A stretch of DNA of 64,000 bases from Trujillonella endophytica (GCF_019799905.1 NZ_JABGCI010000001.1:434001-498000), one strand, 5' to 3'. Shown: positions 44,249 to 52,857, numbered from the stretch's first letter. Program-made: numbers and translations. Notes: generated from the letters alone by a model not told the origin.

Positions 44249-45336
44249 GTGCGGCGGCCACGGGTGCGGGGCCGGCGAGCGCCCCGCCGGTCGGGCCCGG
44301 CCCCGTCTGGGACGTCGTCAACGGCCTGGCCGCCTTCGGCGCCCTCTCCGCCGCGCTGGAGCTGGGCCTGTTCGATGCGCTCGTGGCGGCTGGGGAGCCC
44401 GGGCTGCCGCCCGCGGAGCTCGCCGCCGCGGTGTCGGCGGCCGACGCCGACGCGGTGGCGCTGCTCGCCGACGTCCTGGTCTCCCTGGGCCTGCTCACCG
44501 GCGACGGGCGCGCCGTGAGGCTCCTCCCGGTGGCCGAGCGCTTCCTGGTCTCCGGCTCGCCCGCCTCGATGGCGGCGCTCGGCCGGCTCTCGCCCGGCCC
44601 GTGGTCGGGCTGGCAGCAGCTGGCCGCGACGATCCGCACGGGCGCCGTCCCGGCGGGCACCCGCGACGAGCTGACGGCGATGTACCCGGCGCTGGTCTCG
44701 GCCACGGCGCCGACCCAGCGGGCGGTCGCGACCGGCGTGGCCGCGGCGCTGGCCGAGCGGGGCCTGTGGCCGGCCGCCCCGCGGGTGGTCGACCTCGGCT
44801 GCGGCTCGGGCGCCTGGCTGGCCGCGCTGCTGGCCGACCGGCCCGCCGCCACCGCGGTCGGGGTGGACCTGCCCGGCGTCCTGCCGGTCGCCCGGCAGAC
44901 GGTCGCCGGCCTCGGCGTGCGGGTGACCCTGGTCGAGGGCGACTACCTCGAGGTGGACGTGCCGCGCGGCTCGGCCGACGTCGTCGTCCTCGCGCACGTG
45001 CTCCGCGCCGAGCCGGCCGAGCGGGCCCGCCGGCTGCTGCTGCGTGCGCTGGAGCTGCTCGCGCCCGGAGGTGTCGTCGTGGTGGCCGACTACCCGCGGC
45101 CCGACCCGGTCGCGGCGCCGGACCCGGGCCGCGACGCCGTCCTCGCCGGGGCCCGCCACGAGCTGCTGCTCTCGCTCACCATGGCCGCCGCCACCGACGG
45201 GCACGGCCTGACCCTCGCCGACCTCCGGTCCTGGGCCGCCGACGGCGGGGCCCGGCTCACCGACGTCCTGCAGCCGGTGCCGCGGCAGACCGTCCTCCTG
45301 ATCCGCCCCGACTCCTCCACCGCGACCGAGAGGTGA
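44245..45336 (+). CDS. SAM-dependent methyltransferase (O-methyltransferase family)
   Basis: 363 aa. An N-terminal dimerisation/winged-helix part (about 1-150) is followed by the Rossmann core with VVDLGCGSGAWLAALLAD (motif I), GVDLPGVLPVAR and ELLAPGGVVVVADYP. The layout matches plant-type and polyketide O-methyltransferases. In a catabolic operon it might transfer a methyl group from a demethylation step or protect an intermediate; that is inference. Confidence 0.82.
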   Translation: MSAAATGAGPASAPPVGPGPVWDVVNGLAAFGALSAALELGLFDALVAAGEPGLPPAELAAAVSAADADAVALLADVLVSLGLLTGDGRAVRLLPVAERFLVSGSPASMAALGRLSPGPWSGWQQLAATIRTGAVPAGTRDELTAMYPALVSATAPTQRAVATGVAAALAERGLWPAAPRVVDLGCGSGAWLAALLADRPAATAVGVDLPGVLPVARQTVAGLGVRVTLVEGDYLEVDVPRGSADVVVLAHVLRAEPAERARRLLLRALELLAPGGVVVVADYPRPDPVAAPDPGRDAVLAGARHELLLSLTMAAATDGHGLTLADLRSWAADGGARLTDVLQPVPRQTVLLIRPDSSTATER

Positions 45337-45338
45337 CC

Positions 45339-46748
45339 ATGACCGAGGACAGCACCCCGACCGGCGAGCCCTGCGACACGCTCGTGCTCGGCGCCCACGT
45401 CGTGACCATGGACGACGAGCGGCGGGTGTTCCGCGACGGCGGCATCGCCGTCCGCGACGGCCGGATCGTCGACGTCGGGCAGTCCGCCGACGTCGCCGCC
45501 CGCTGGACCGCCGGGGACGTCGTCCGCGGCGAGCGCTTCGTCGCGACGCCCGGGTTGATCAACACGCACGTGCACATCACCGGGGAGCCGCTGACCCGGG
45601 GCTTCGTGCCCGACGACACCCCGTTCCTCGAGAACGTCTTCGAGTGGCTGACGCCCATCCACACCCACTACACCGAGGAGGACGAGCACATCTCCGCGCA
45701 GCTGGCCGCGCTGGAGATGCTCAGGTCCGGGACGACGGCCTTCCTGGAGGCCGGCACGGTCCGCTTCATCGACCCCGTCGTCGACGGGCTGTCGGAGATC
45801 GGGATCCGGGCGCGGGTCGGCCCCTGGGCGTGGGACCTGGTCGACGACTACGAGGCGCTGCGGATGACCACCGCCGAGGCGATCGGCGCCATGACCTACG
45901 CGATGGACACCTACGGCTCGGCCGCCGACGGCCGCGTCCAGGCCTGGCCGATCGTCATCGGGCACACCACCTGCAGCGACGAGCTGTGGCAGACCGCCAA
46001 GCGGATGTCGGACGAGCGCGGCACCGGGATGAGCGCGCACATGTCCCCGGCCGCGATGGACCCCGAGGGGTTCCTGGCCACCTTCGGGCAGCGGCCGATG
46101 GTGCACCTCGACGAGATCGGCGTCCTGGACCGCAACGTGCTGCTCACGCACGCCGTCCACGTCGACGACGCCGAGATCGCCGTCCTCGCCCGGACCGGGA
46201 CGTCGATCGCGCACTGCCCGACGACGGCGCTGAAGGTGTCCTACGGCATCACGCAGATCGGCAAGTTCCCGGAGATGGTCGCCGCCGGCGTCAACGTGGC
46301 CATCGGCACCGACGGCAACAACGCGTCGAACTACCACGACCTGATGCGGGCCACCTACCTCGTCGCCGGGCTGTTCAAGGACGCCCGCCGGGACGCGACG
46401 ATGTTCCCGGCCGAGGACGCGTTCGCCATGGCCACCCGCAACGGCGCCCGCGCGTTGCAGGCCGAGGACGAGCTCGGCTCGATCGAGGTCGGGAAGCAGG
46501 CCGACCTGGTCCTGTACGACACCAACCGCCCCGAGTGGCGGCCGCTGCACAACGTCGCCAACCAGCTGGTCTGGTCCGCCGACGGCCGCGGCGTGCACAC
46601 CGTCTTCGTCGGCGGACGCCGCGTGGTCGAGGACTACCGCTGCACCACGATCGACGAGGACGACCTGCTGCGCCGCGCCCAGGCCGCGGGCGAGGGCATC
46701 GTCGCCCGCTCCGGGCTCCCCGACCGGGCCAAGTGGCCCTCGTACTGA
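45339..46748 (+). CDS. Amidohydrolase, AtzA/TrzN/deaminase-like (copy 2)
   Basis: 469 aa. Metal sites are TPGLINTHVHITGEPLTRG (His-x-His), MSAHMSP, LTHAVHVDD and AIGTDGNNASNYHD, with the C-terminal GSIEVGKQADLVLYD. Same architecture as the gene at 35099, and both follow an MDR oxidoreductase. Possible deaminase or hydrolase of an N-heteroaromatic or nucleoside-like compound. ATG two bases after the methyltransferase stop. Confidence 0.88.
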   Translation: MTEDSTPTGEPCDTLVLGAHVVTMDDERRVFRDGGIAVRDGRIVDVGQSADVAARWTAGDVVRGERFVATPGLINTHVHITGEPLTRGFVPDDTPFLENVFEWLTPIHTHYTEEDEHISAQLAALEMLRSGTTAFLEAGTVRFIDPVVDGLSEIGIRARVGPWAWDLVDDYEALRMTTAEAIGAMTYAMDTYGSAADGRVQAWPIVIGHTTCSDELWQTAKRMSDERGTGMSAHMSPAAMDPEGFLATFGQRPMVHLDEIGVLDRNVLLTHAVHVDDAEIAVLARTGTSIAHCPTTALKVSYGITQIGKFPEMVAAGVNVAIGTDGNNASNYHDLMRATYLVAGLFKDARRDATMFPAEDAFAMATRNGARALQAEDELGSIEVGKQADLVLYDTNRPEWRPLHNVANQLVWSADGRGVHTVFVGGRRVVEDYRCTTIDEDDLLRRAQAAGEGIVARSGLPDRAKWPSY

Positions 46749-46751
46749 CAC

Positions 46752-46803
46752 AAGGACCCCCGTGCCCCCCGCCAGCTCGCGGCGGGTCCCTGCACGGGGG
46801 CCG
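46752..46803 (+). repeat. Family A palindromic element, copy A3
   Basis: Starts AAGGACC three bases after the amidohydrolase stop. Arms CCCCCGTGC (46757-46765) and GCACGGGGG (46792-46800). It sits inside an operon, 26 bases before the next start codon, so it may lower or tune downstream expression. Confidence 0.75.
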
Positions 46804-46828
46804 ACACACCCAACAGGAAGGAACCGTC

Positions 46829-47296
46829 ATGCCCCAACTGACCGAGGCCCGCTGGACCCACGTCGCCATCCCCGTCACCGACATCGACCGGTCGATCGAG
46901 TTCTACACGTCGGTCACCCCGCTGGTGCTGGTGCAGAAGAACGCCGACGAGAGCGGCCGCAGCGCGTGGCTCTCCAACCCCGGACAGGTCGAGACGCCGT
47001 TCGTGCTCGTGCTCGGCGAGTTCGTGCCCGAGGTCGGTGCCCGCTTCGGCATCGTCGACGGCAAGCCCGACCCGACGTTCTCGCCGTGGGCGCACATCGG
47101 GATCGAGCTGCCCAACCGCTCGGACGTCGACGACGTCGCGGCGAAGGCGAAGGAGCTCGGCCGGCTGCAGTGGGAGCCGACGCAGATGGCCGAGCACATC
47201 GGGTACATCTGCGCCGTCCTGGACCCCGACGGCAACGTCCTGGAGTTCTCGCACAACCAGAAGGTCTTCGCGACCATCCAGGACCTCTGGGGCTGA
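46829..47296 (+). CDS. VOC family protein, copy 2
   Basis: 155 aa. PQLTEARWTHVAIPVTDIDR, SIEFYTSVTPL, SAWLSN, PFVLVL, AHIGIELPNRSDVD and DPDGNVLEFSHNQKV align over their full length with the protein at 42128. Preceded by AGGAAGGAA and separated from the amidohydrolase by repeat A3. Last gene of this operon. Confidence 0.85.
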   Translation: MPQLTEARWTHVAIPVTDIDRSIEFYTSVTPLVLVQKNADESGRSAWLSNPGQVETPFVLVLGEFVPEVGARFGIVDGKPDPTFSPWAHIGIELPNRSDVDDVAAKAKELGRLQWEPTQMAEHIGYICAVLDPDGNVLEFSHNQKVFATIQDLWG

Positions 47297-47313
47297 GCCG
47301 CGCCGCCCGGCGA

Positions 47314-47340
47314 CCCCGCCCACCCGTGCGGTGGGCGGGG
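47314..47340 (+). terminator. Intrinsic terminator after VOC copy 2
   Basis: CCCCGCCCAC, seven-base loop, GTGGGCGGGG, 18 bases after the stop. Confidence 0.7.
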
Positions 47341-47578
47341 CCGCCGCGTGCCCCGGCGACCCGTGCGGGTCGAACTCGCGGGTGGCGGGGGCTGCAGGAC
47401 CCGCGACGCGCGGGAACCACCCGCGATGCGCGGTCTCTCGCGGTGTTGCACGTGCTCCTGCGGTGCTGCAGGACCGCAAGGGCACGAGGAACACCGCAGG
47501 AGCGCGGCGGTGACCGGTGCGCTCGGTCGCGGCGGCGGGCCGACCGCGATCCCGGCCGGCGCAGTGGTTCACATGACG
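47341..47578. other. Gene-free intergenic region with inverted and direct repeats
   Basis: No convincing coding frame on either strand. Two 12-base arms GCTCCTGCGGTG (47454-47465) and CACCGCAGGAGC (47492-47503) form a hairpin with a 26-base loop, and variants of CGCGGGAACCACCCGCG and CTGCAGGACC occur in tandem. It may be a degraded repeat cluster. Confidence 0.45.
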
Positions 47579-47597
47579 GGACGGCGTCTCATACTGT
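47568..47597 (+). promoter_or_regulatory. Promoter with island motif site S3, upstream of the aldo/keto reductase
   Basis: TTCACA (47568), 18 bases, TACTGT (47592) form a promoter. The motif GGACG-GCG-TCTC-ATAC (47579-47594) lies in the spacer and -10, where a bound repressor would block RNA polymerase. Confidence 0.5.
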
Positions 47598-47630
47598 GAT
47601 CCGACCCCACGAGCAGAGGAGGTGGCCGGC

Positions 47631-48518
47631 GTGCGTACCCGTGCGATCGGTTCCCGGCAGGTCGGCGCGGTCGGCCTGGGTGCCATGCACCTGTCGAGCG
47701 CTCCGGACCGGCCCGAGCCCGCCCGCGCGGCGTCCGTCGTGCACGCCGCGCTGGACGCCGGGGTGAGCGTGGTCGACTCGGCGGACGTGTACTGCCACGA
47801 CGACACCGAGATCGGCCACAACGAGCGGCTGGTGGCCGCCGCGCTGCGGGCCTGGTCCGGGGATGCCGACGACGTCGTGGTCGCCACCAAGGGCGGCCTC
47901 GTGCGCCCCGGCGGCGGGTGGGACTTCCGCGGCACGCCGGAGCACCTGCACGCCGCCGCCCGGGCGAGCGCACGGGCCCTCGGCGTGGAGTCGATCGGCC
48001 TCTACCAGCTGCACTGGCCGGACCCGTCGGTGCCGTACGCGGAGTCCGTGGGCGCCCTCGGGGAGCTGGTCGACGCCGGGGTGGTGCGCGCGGTGGGCGT
48101 GAGCAACGTGGACGTCGCGAAGCTGGACACGGCTGCGGAGGTGCTCGGCGACCGGCTGGTCAGCGTGCAGAACCCGTTCTCCGTCGAGGACCGCTGGGGC
48201 GAGCCGATGCTGCGCCGGGCCGAGGAGCTGGGGCTGGCGTTCCTGCCCTACACCCCGCTGGCGGGCGTGGCCGGGGACGGGGCGCGGGCGCGGGCCACGC
48301 GGTCGGTGGCCGGGGAGCTCGGGGTGTCACCCCAGCGGGTGGCACTGGCCTGGCTGCTGGCGCGCTCGCCGGCCGTGGTGCCCATCCCGGGCTCCACCCG
48401 GCCCGAGTCGATCCGGGACAGCGCCGCCGCGGCGGACCTGCAGCTCTCGGCCGAGCAGCGGGCCCGGATCGACGAGGCGCCGGCGGACCCGTCCCGGCCG
48501 ACGACGTTCGCGCACTGA
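47631..48518 (+). CDS. Aldo/keto reductase
   Basis: 295 aa. TIM barrel with the catalytic tetrad region VVDSADVYCHDD, VVVATKGGL, LYQLHWPDPSVP and the C-terminal cofactor segment VVPIPGSTRPESI. NADPH-dependent carbonyl reduction. AGAGGAGG at 47615-47622 is placed for the GTG at 47631, and an earlier GTG at 47622 overlaps it. Monocistronic between promoter S3 and repeat A4. Confidence 0.88.
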   Translation: MRTRAIGSRQVGAVGLGAMHLSSAPDRPEPARAASVVHAALDAGVSVVDSADVYCHDDTEIGHNERLVAAALRAWSGDADDVVVATKGGLVRPGGGWDFRGTPEHLHAAARASARALGVESIGLYQLHWPDPSVPYAESVGALGELVDAGVVRAVGVSNVDVAKLDTAAEVLGDRLVSVQNPFSVEDRWGEPMLRRAEELGLAFLPYTPLAGVAGDGARARATRSVAGELGVSPQRVALAWLLARSPAVVPIPGSTRPESIRDSAAAADLQLSAEQRARIDEAPADPSRPTTFAH

Positions 48519-48520
48519 AG

Positions 48521-48578
48521 AAGGACCCGGCTGCCCCCCACCCCTCGCTCCGCTCGCGGCGGGCCCCTGCAGCCGGGC
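48521..48578 (+). repeat. Family A palindromic element, copy A4
   Basis: Starts AAGGACC two bases after the aldo/keto reductase stop. Arms CCCGGCTGC (48526-48534) and GCAGCCGGG (48569-48577), with the core CCCCCCACCCCTCGC and GGCGGGCCCCTGC. Confidence 0.75.
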
Positions 48579-48617
48579 CGCCCGCTGGTGGCGGCGAAGC
48601 CCTCATCTCACGACACG

Positions 48618-48666
48618 TAACGTCGTCTCGTATTGCTTGACAAGACGCCGTCTCGCATCGAAGGAT
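48618..48666 (+). promoter_or_regulatory. Promoter flanked by two copies of the island motif (S4, S5)
   Basis: S4 (48618-48633, AACG-TCG-TCTCGTAT) and S5 (48643-48658, AGACG-CCG-TCTCGCAT) are 25 bases apart. TTGACA lies between them (48637). AAGGAT (48661) is either the -10 of a leaderless transcript or a Shine-Dalgarno for the ATG at 48674. Confidence 0.55.
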
Positions 48667-48673
48667 CGCCGAC

Positions 48674-49597
48674 ATGGACCTGCTCGCGACGCCCCAGGGC
48701 CTGGCGCGCCGCGAGGGCGACGAGGTCGTCGTCCTCGACCTGCCCCACCGGGACGTCGGAGCGCTCGTCCGCGACACCGGCTCGCTCGCCGCGGCGGCCG
48801 GTGCGGGCGTCGTCCGGCGGCTCCCCACGCTCGAGGCGCTGGCCTCCGCGCTCCCGCCGCTGCCGGCGCCCGGCACGGTCTGGGGTGTCGGGCTGAACTA
48901 CCGCTCCAAGGCGCGCGTCACCGGCCGCGAGGTCCCCGCCGAGCCGATCCTGTACGTCTCGGCCGCCTCGTCGGTGACCGGGCCGAACGGGCTGCTGCCG
49001 CACCCGTCCGGCGTGACCGAGGAGCTGGACGCCGAGGCCGAGATCGCCGTCGTCCTGGGGCGCCGGCTGTACCGCGCCTCCGAGCGGGAGGCGTGGGCCG
49101 CCGTCGCCGGGATCACGGCGGGCAACGACCTCACCGCGCGCGACGTGATGAAGGCGACCGGCACCCCGGCGCTGGCCAAGAGCTTCCCCGGGTGCACGCC
49201 GCTGGGTGCGTCCGTGCTCGACGCCCGCACGCTGCCCGACGCCGGCTCGATCGGCGTCCGCGGATGGGTCAACGGCGTCGTCCACCAGGACGACAGCAGC
49301 GCCGACATGATCTGGTCGATCCCCGAGCTGCTCGCCCGGATCTCCTGGTACGCCGCGCTCGAGCCCGGCGACGTGTTCCTCAGCGGCACGCCCGCGGGCA
49401 CCGGCCAGGACCGTGGCCGCTACCTGGTCCCCGGTGACGTCGTCACCGTCGAGGTCGACGGCGTCGCGCCGCTGACCACCACCGTGACCGCACCGATCGA
49501 GACCCCCTGTCCCCCCTCCGGCCCCGTTGCAGGGGCCCGCCGCGAGCCTGCGAGCGGTGGGGGGCAACGGGGACCTTCCCGCGTCCCGGCGCACTGA
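48674..49597 (+). CDS. Fumarylacetoacetate hydrolase family protein with repeat-derived C-terminus
   Basis: 307 aa. FAH fold: GVGLNYRSKA, a metal-ligand stretch EELDAEAEIAVVLGRR, GNDLTARDVM, KSFPGCTPLGASVL and FLSGTPAGTGQ. The family hydrolyses C-C bonds in ring-cleavage products or decarboxylates/hydrates them. The native chain probably ends near TTTVTAPIE; the last about 31 residues are encoded by and around repeat A5 and are Pro/Gly/Arg-rich. First gene of the 48674-52062 operon. Confidence 0.85.
   Translation: MDLLATPQGLARREGDEVVVLDLPHRDVGALVRDTGSLAAAAGAGVVRRLPTLEALASALPPLPAPGTVWGVGLNYRSKARVTGREVPAEPILYVSAASSVTGPNGLLPHPSGVTEELDAEAEIAVVLGRRLYRASEREAWAAVAGITAGNDLTARDVMKATGTPALAKSFPGCTPLGASVLDARTLPDAGSIGVRGWVNGVVHQDDSSADMIWSIPELLARISWYAALEPGDVFLSGTPAGTGQDRGRYLVPGDVVTVEVDGVAPLTTTVTAPIETPCPPSGPVAGARREPASGGGQRGPSRVPAH
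49520..49577 (-). repeat. Family A palindromic element, copy A5, inside the FAH gene 3' end
   Basis: Minus orientation. Arms CCCCGTTGC (49522-49530) and GCAACGGGG (49563-49571), ending in ACCTTCC. It lies within the reading frame and supplies part of the C-terminal tail and moves the stop codon downstream. Confidence 0.75.
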
Positions 49598-49643
49598 CGC
49601 GCCCCCCGACCCCGTCGTCCCCGAGCCCCACGGAGCCCACCGC

Positions 49644-50828
49644 ATGTCCGCACCCGCCGACACCCGCACGGACGCAGCGAGCGCCGTCCACGACCTGGTC
49701 CTGACCGGCGGGCGGGTCCTCGACCCCGCCAACGGCCTCGACGGCCGCTACGACGTCGCGGTCACCGACGGCCGGATCAGCGCGGTCGCCCCGTCGATCG
49801 ACGGCCCGGCGACCGAGCGCGTCGACTGCACCGGCCGGCTCGTGCTGCCGGGCCTGGTGGAGGGCCACACCCACATCTTCGAGCACGTGTCGAAGGTCGG
49901 CGCCAACCCCGTCGAGGCGCACCTGCGCCGCGGCGTCGTGGCCGCCGCCGACGCGGGGACGGCGGGCGCCTCGACGTTCGCCGCGTTCAAGAAGTTCGTC
50001 GTCGAGCCCAGCGGGATGCGCATCCTGAGCTTCCTCAACGTCTCGGTGCTCGGCCTCATCGACTTCCGCTTCGGCGAGCTGCTCAACCCCGACACGCTCG
50101 TGCCCGAGGACGCCCTCCAGGTCGCCGCGGAGAACCCCGACATCGTCAAGGGCTTCAAGATCCGGCTGTCCGAGGACGTCGTCCCCCACGAGAGGTGGCG
50201 CGAGCTGCTGGAGACGTCGATCTCCATCGGCGAGCAGGCCGGCCTGCCGCTGATGGTGCACATCGGCGAGACCCCCGAGCCGCTCACCGAGGTGCTGCCC
50301 TACCTGCGGGCCGGCGACATCATCGCCCACTGCTACACCGGCAAGCCCTACAACATCCTGGTCGACGGCGCGGTCCAGCCCGCGGTGGCCGAGGCCCGCG
50401 CGCGCGGTGTGCTGTTCGACTCCGCGCACGGCAAGAGCAACCTCAGCTACGACGTCGCCCGCCCGGCGATCGCGGAGGGCTTCCTCCCCGACATCGCCTC
50501 CTCCGACACCAGTGGCCGGAACTGGCGCGGCCCGGTCTACGACCTGCTGACGAGCCTGTCGAAGCTGGTCGCCCTCGGCGCTCCGCTCCCGGAGATCATC
50601 AAGCGCGCCACCATCGACCCGGCCCGCCTGCTGGGCATCGCCGACGAGGGCTACGGTGCCCTGACGGTCGGCAACCCCGCGCACGTCACGGTGGTCGAAG
50701 AGGTCAGCGACCAGCTGCTGCCCGACGCCGCCGGCAACTCGATCGTGGCGCCGCGCTACGAGCCGGTGACGGTGCTGCACGCCGGGGCGCCGGTCGAGCT
50801 CGTGCCGTGGCGCGGGATCGACGCCTGA
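49644..50828 (+). CDS. Amidohydrolase/deacetylase family metallohydrolase (dihydroorotase-like)
   Basis: 394 aa. Binuclear metal centre residues lie in LVEGHTHIFEH (His-x-His), IVKGFKIRLS (a carboxylatable Lys), MVHIGETPE, AHCYTGKPYN and IASSDTSGRN. Probably hydrolyses a cyclic amide, N-acyl or ester bond. ATG with weak GGAG upstream. It sits between an FAH hydrolase and an HpcH aldolase, so it may open or deacylate a ring-cleavage product. Confidence 0.82.
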   Translation: MSAPADTRTDAASAVHDLVLTGGRVLDPANGLDGRYDVAVTDGRISAVAPSIDGPATERVDCTGRLVLPGLVEGHTHIFEHVSKVGANPVEAHLRRGVVAAADAGTAGASTFAAFKKFVVEPSGMRILSFLNVSVLGLIDFRFGELLNPDTLVPEDALQVAAENPDIVKGFKIRLSEDVVPHERWRELLETSISIGEQAGLPLMVHIGETPEPLTEVLPYLRAGDIIAHCYTGKPYNILVDGAVQPAVAEARARGVLFDSAHGKSNLSYDVARPAIAEGFLPDIASSDTSGRNWRGPVYDLLTSLSKLVALGAPLPEIIKRATIDPARLLGIADEGYGALTVGNPAHVTVVEEVSDQLLPDAAGNSIVAPRYEPVTVLHAGAPVELVPWRGIDA

Positions 50829-50878
50829 GGAACCGGGCGGACCCCTCCGACCGCCCCCTGACCGACGGGAGTACCGCG

Positions 50879-51658
50879 ATGAGCGACGTGCACCGGGCAC
50901 GGGTGGGTCTCCGTTCCGCCCTGGCCTCCGGCGAGCGGCTCACCGGGGTCTTCGTCAAGCTGCCCTGCCCGGACGTGCTGGAGCTGGCCGCCGCGGCCGG
51001 CTTCGACTTCGTCGTGATCGACCTCGAGCACTCCGTGCTGGGCGAGGCCGAGGCGTTCACGCTGCTCCGCTACGCCGACGCGCTCGGTCTGCCGGCACTC
51101 GTCCGGCTGGCGCGGGTGGACCCGCCGCTGGTCAACCGGGTGCTCGAGGCCGGCGCCGTCGGCATCCAGCTGTCCATGCTCACGTCGGTCGCCCAGCGCG
51201 AGGAGCTGCAGGCCGCCGTCTCCTACGGCCCGGTGGGCCGGCGGTCGGTCAGCCTCGGCCACGTCGGTGCCGGGTACGGCGCGACCGGCCTGCGCGGCTA
51301 CCTGGACGCCGAGCGGGCCGCCCCGCCCGTCCTCGTGGGGCAGATCGAGAGCCGGACCGTCGACCCCGTCCAGGAGGTCGTCGCCGGGCTGGACGTCGCG
51401 TTCGTCGGCACCACCGACCTCACCGTGGCGCTCGGCCTGGACCCCGACGACGCCGCCGCGATCCGGGCGGAGGTGGACGCGGTGGCCGAGGCCGCCGCCG
51501 GGGCCGCCGTCTCGTTCGGTGGCTGGGCGCCCCGGCCCGACGCCGCCGAGGGGCTGGGCCTCGGGCCGGCGCGCTACCTCGTGGTCGGTTCCGACCTGCA
51601 GTTCCTCGGCGCCGCGCTCCGTGCCGCCGCACCCCCGTCGTCCCCGGAGACCCGATGA
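50879..51658 (+). CDS. HpcH/HpaI family aldolase
   Basis: 259 aa. TIM-barrel class II aldolase: GVFVKLPCPDVLELAAAAGF, FVVIDLEHSVLG, PALVRLARVDPP, GAVGIQLSMLT and VGQIESRTV with the metal Glu. It cleaves 2-keto-3-deoxy/4-hydroxy-2-oxo acids to pyruvate and an aldehyde, the usual last step of meta-cleavage pathways. GACGGGAG precedes the ATG. The stop overlaps the cupin start. Confidence 0.88.
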   Translation: MSDVHRARVGLRSALASGERLTGVFVKLPCPDVLELAAAAGFDFVVIDLEHSVLGEAEAFTLLRYADALGLPALVRLARVDPPLVNRVLEAGAVGIQLSMLTSVAQREELQAAVSYGPVGRRSVSLGHVGAGYGATGLRGYLDAERAAPPVLVGQIESRTVDPVQEVVAGLDVAFVGTTDLTVALGLDPDDAAAIRAEVDAVAEAAAGAAVSFGGWAPRPDAAEGLGLGPARYLVVGSDLQFLGAALRAAAPPSSPETR

Positions 51659-52062
51659 GCACCGAACCCGCGCCGTCGCGCAACCCCGCCCTGTTCGGCC
51701 GGGTGGTGAACTGGGACGACATCCCCGCCCAGACCGTCCGCCCGGGCGTGCGGCGCAAGGTCTACAGCACCGACGAGATCATGATCGCCTGGCACAGCCT
51801 GGACGTCGGGATGACGCTGAACCCGCACTCCCACGCCGACTTCGACCAGCTGGTCCACATCGCCGAGGGCGTGTGCGACTACCACGTGGCCGGCACGCCG
51901 CACCGCATGCGGGCCGGCTCGTTCCTGCTGGTCCCGGCGGGTGCCGAGCACTTCGTCGAGCCGCTCGAGGGGCCGTGCGTGAACATCGACTTCTTCGTGC
52001 CGCCGCGGGCCGACTTCGCCTCCGCGCTGAGCTGGATGACGGCCGGACCCACCGGCGCCTGA
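51655..52062 (+). CDS. Cupin-domain protein
   Basis: 135 aa. Cupin motif 1 reads MTLNPHSHADFDQLVHIAEG with two His and a downstream Gln/His pattern. Motif 2 is GSFLLVPAGAEHFVEPL with a metal His. A mononuclear metal enzyme or sensor. ATGA overlap with the aldolase. Last gene of the operon and convergent with the IclR gene. Confidence 0.82.
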   Translation: MSTEPAPSRNPALFGRVVNWDDIPAQTVRPGVRRKVYSTDEIMIAWHSLDVGMTLNPHSHADFDQLVHIAEGVCDYHVAGTPHRMRAGSFLLVPAGAEHFVEPLEGPCVNIDFFVPPRADFASALSWMTAGPTGA

Positions 52063-52074
52063 GCGGACGGCGGC

Positions 52075-52857
52075 TCAGACGGGCGCCGGGTCCTCGGTGC
52101 CCAGGTGCGCGGAGATCTCCTTGGCGGTCTGCACGAGCGCGGCGGCCATCGGGCTGTGCACGTCGGGGTCGATGGACGCCGTCGTCCCGACGATGCCCAC
52201 CGCGCCGACCAGGGTCGGGCCCTGGAAGACCGGGGCGGCCAGGGTGCGCACGCCGTTGACCGCCGGCACGTTCACCGAGACGCCCGCCGCGCGCACCGCC
52301 TCGATCTCGGTGCGCAGCTCCGGGTCGCGCTTGAGCGCCCGCGGCAGGCCGGCGACCTCCTCGGGCCGCAGCCAGGCGCAGAACACCCGGCCCTGCGCGG
52401 ACTGCACCGGGTCCAGGCGCGAGCCCACCCGCACGCTGATCCGGATCACCCGGTCGGTGTTGTCGACCGAGCGGACGACGATCGGGGACTCGCCGTCCCA
52501 CACCGAGAGGACGACGGTCTCGTCGACCTGGTGGACCAGCCGCTCCATGAACGGCTCCGCGGCGCTGACGATCGGCAGGCCGGCGCGGGCGGCCGCGCCC
52601 AGGGTCAGCACCTGCGGGCCGAGCGAGAACAGCGCCGACCGCTCGTCGTAGCGCAGCAGCTTGGCCGCCCGCAGGGCCTTGGTGTAGCGGTGGGCGGTGG
52701 CCTTGCTGGCACCGAGCCGCTGGGTGATCTCGTTCAGGCTCAGGTAGGGCTTGGCGGGGGTGAAGGCGTCGAGGATGAGCGCCGCCCGTTGCACCGTCTG
52801 GATGGTCGGGGCGGCGGCGTCACCCTCGCGCCCCGGGCGGCTGGCAGGCTCGGACAC
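52075..52857 (-). CDS. IclR-family transcriptional regulator, central to the catabolic island
   Basis: 260 aa. N-terminal winged HTH (TVQRAALILDAF, YLSLNEITQRLGASKATAHR) and C-terminal GAF-like effector domain (VDETVVLSVWDGESPIVVRSV region, SAQGRVFCAWL, GAVGIVGTTASID). GAGGAG lies six bases upstream of the GTG at 52857, favouring it over a TTG at 52875. IclR proteins bind short palindromes and respond to aromatic or keto acids. Motif sites S8 and S6 lie directly upstream. Confidence 0.88.
   Translation of the reverse strand: MSEPASRPGREGDAAAPTIQTVQRAALILDAFTPAKPYLSLNEITQRLGASKATAHRYTKALRAAKLLRYDERSALFSLGPQVLTLGAAARAGLPIVSAAEPFMERLVHQVDETVVLSVWDGESPIVVRSVDNTDRVIRISVRVGSRLDPVQSAQGRVFCAWLRPEEVAGLPRALKRDPELRTEIEAVRAAGVSVNVPAVNGVRTLAAPVFQGPTLVGAVGIVGTTASIDPDVHSPMAAALVQTAKEISAHLGTEDPAPV

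Noticed and set aside
47348-47599. Plus-strand 83-codon frame starting MPRRPVRVELAGGGG
   Set aside because: Composition is typical of random GC-rich sequence, there is no ribosome site, and it spans repeats and the predicted promoter of the next gene.
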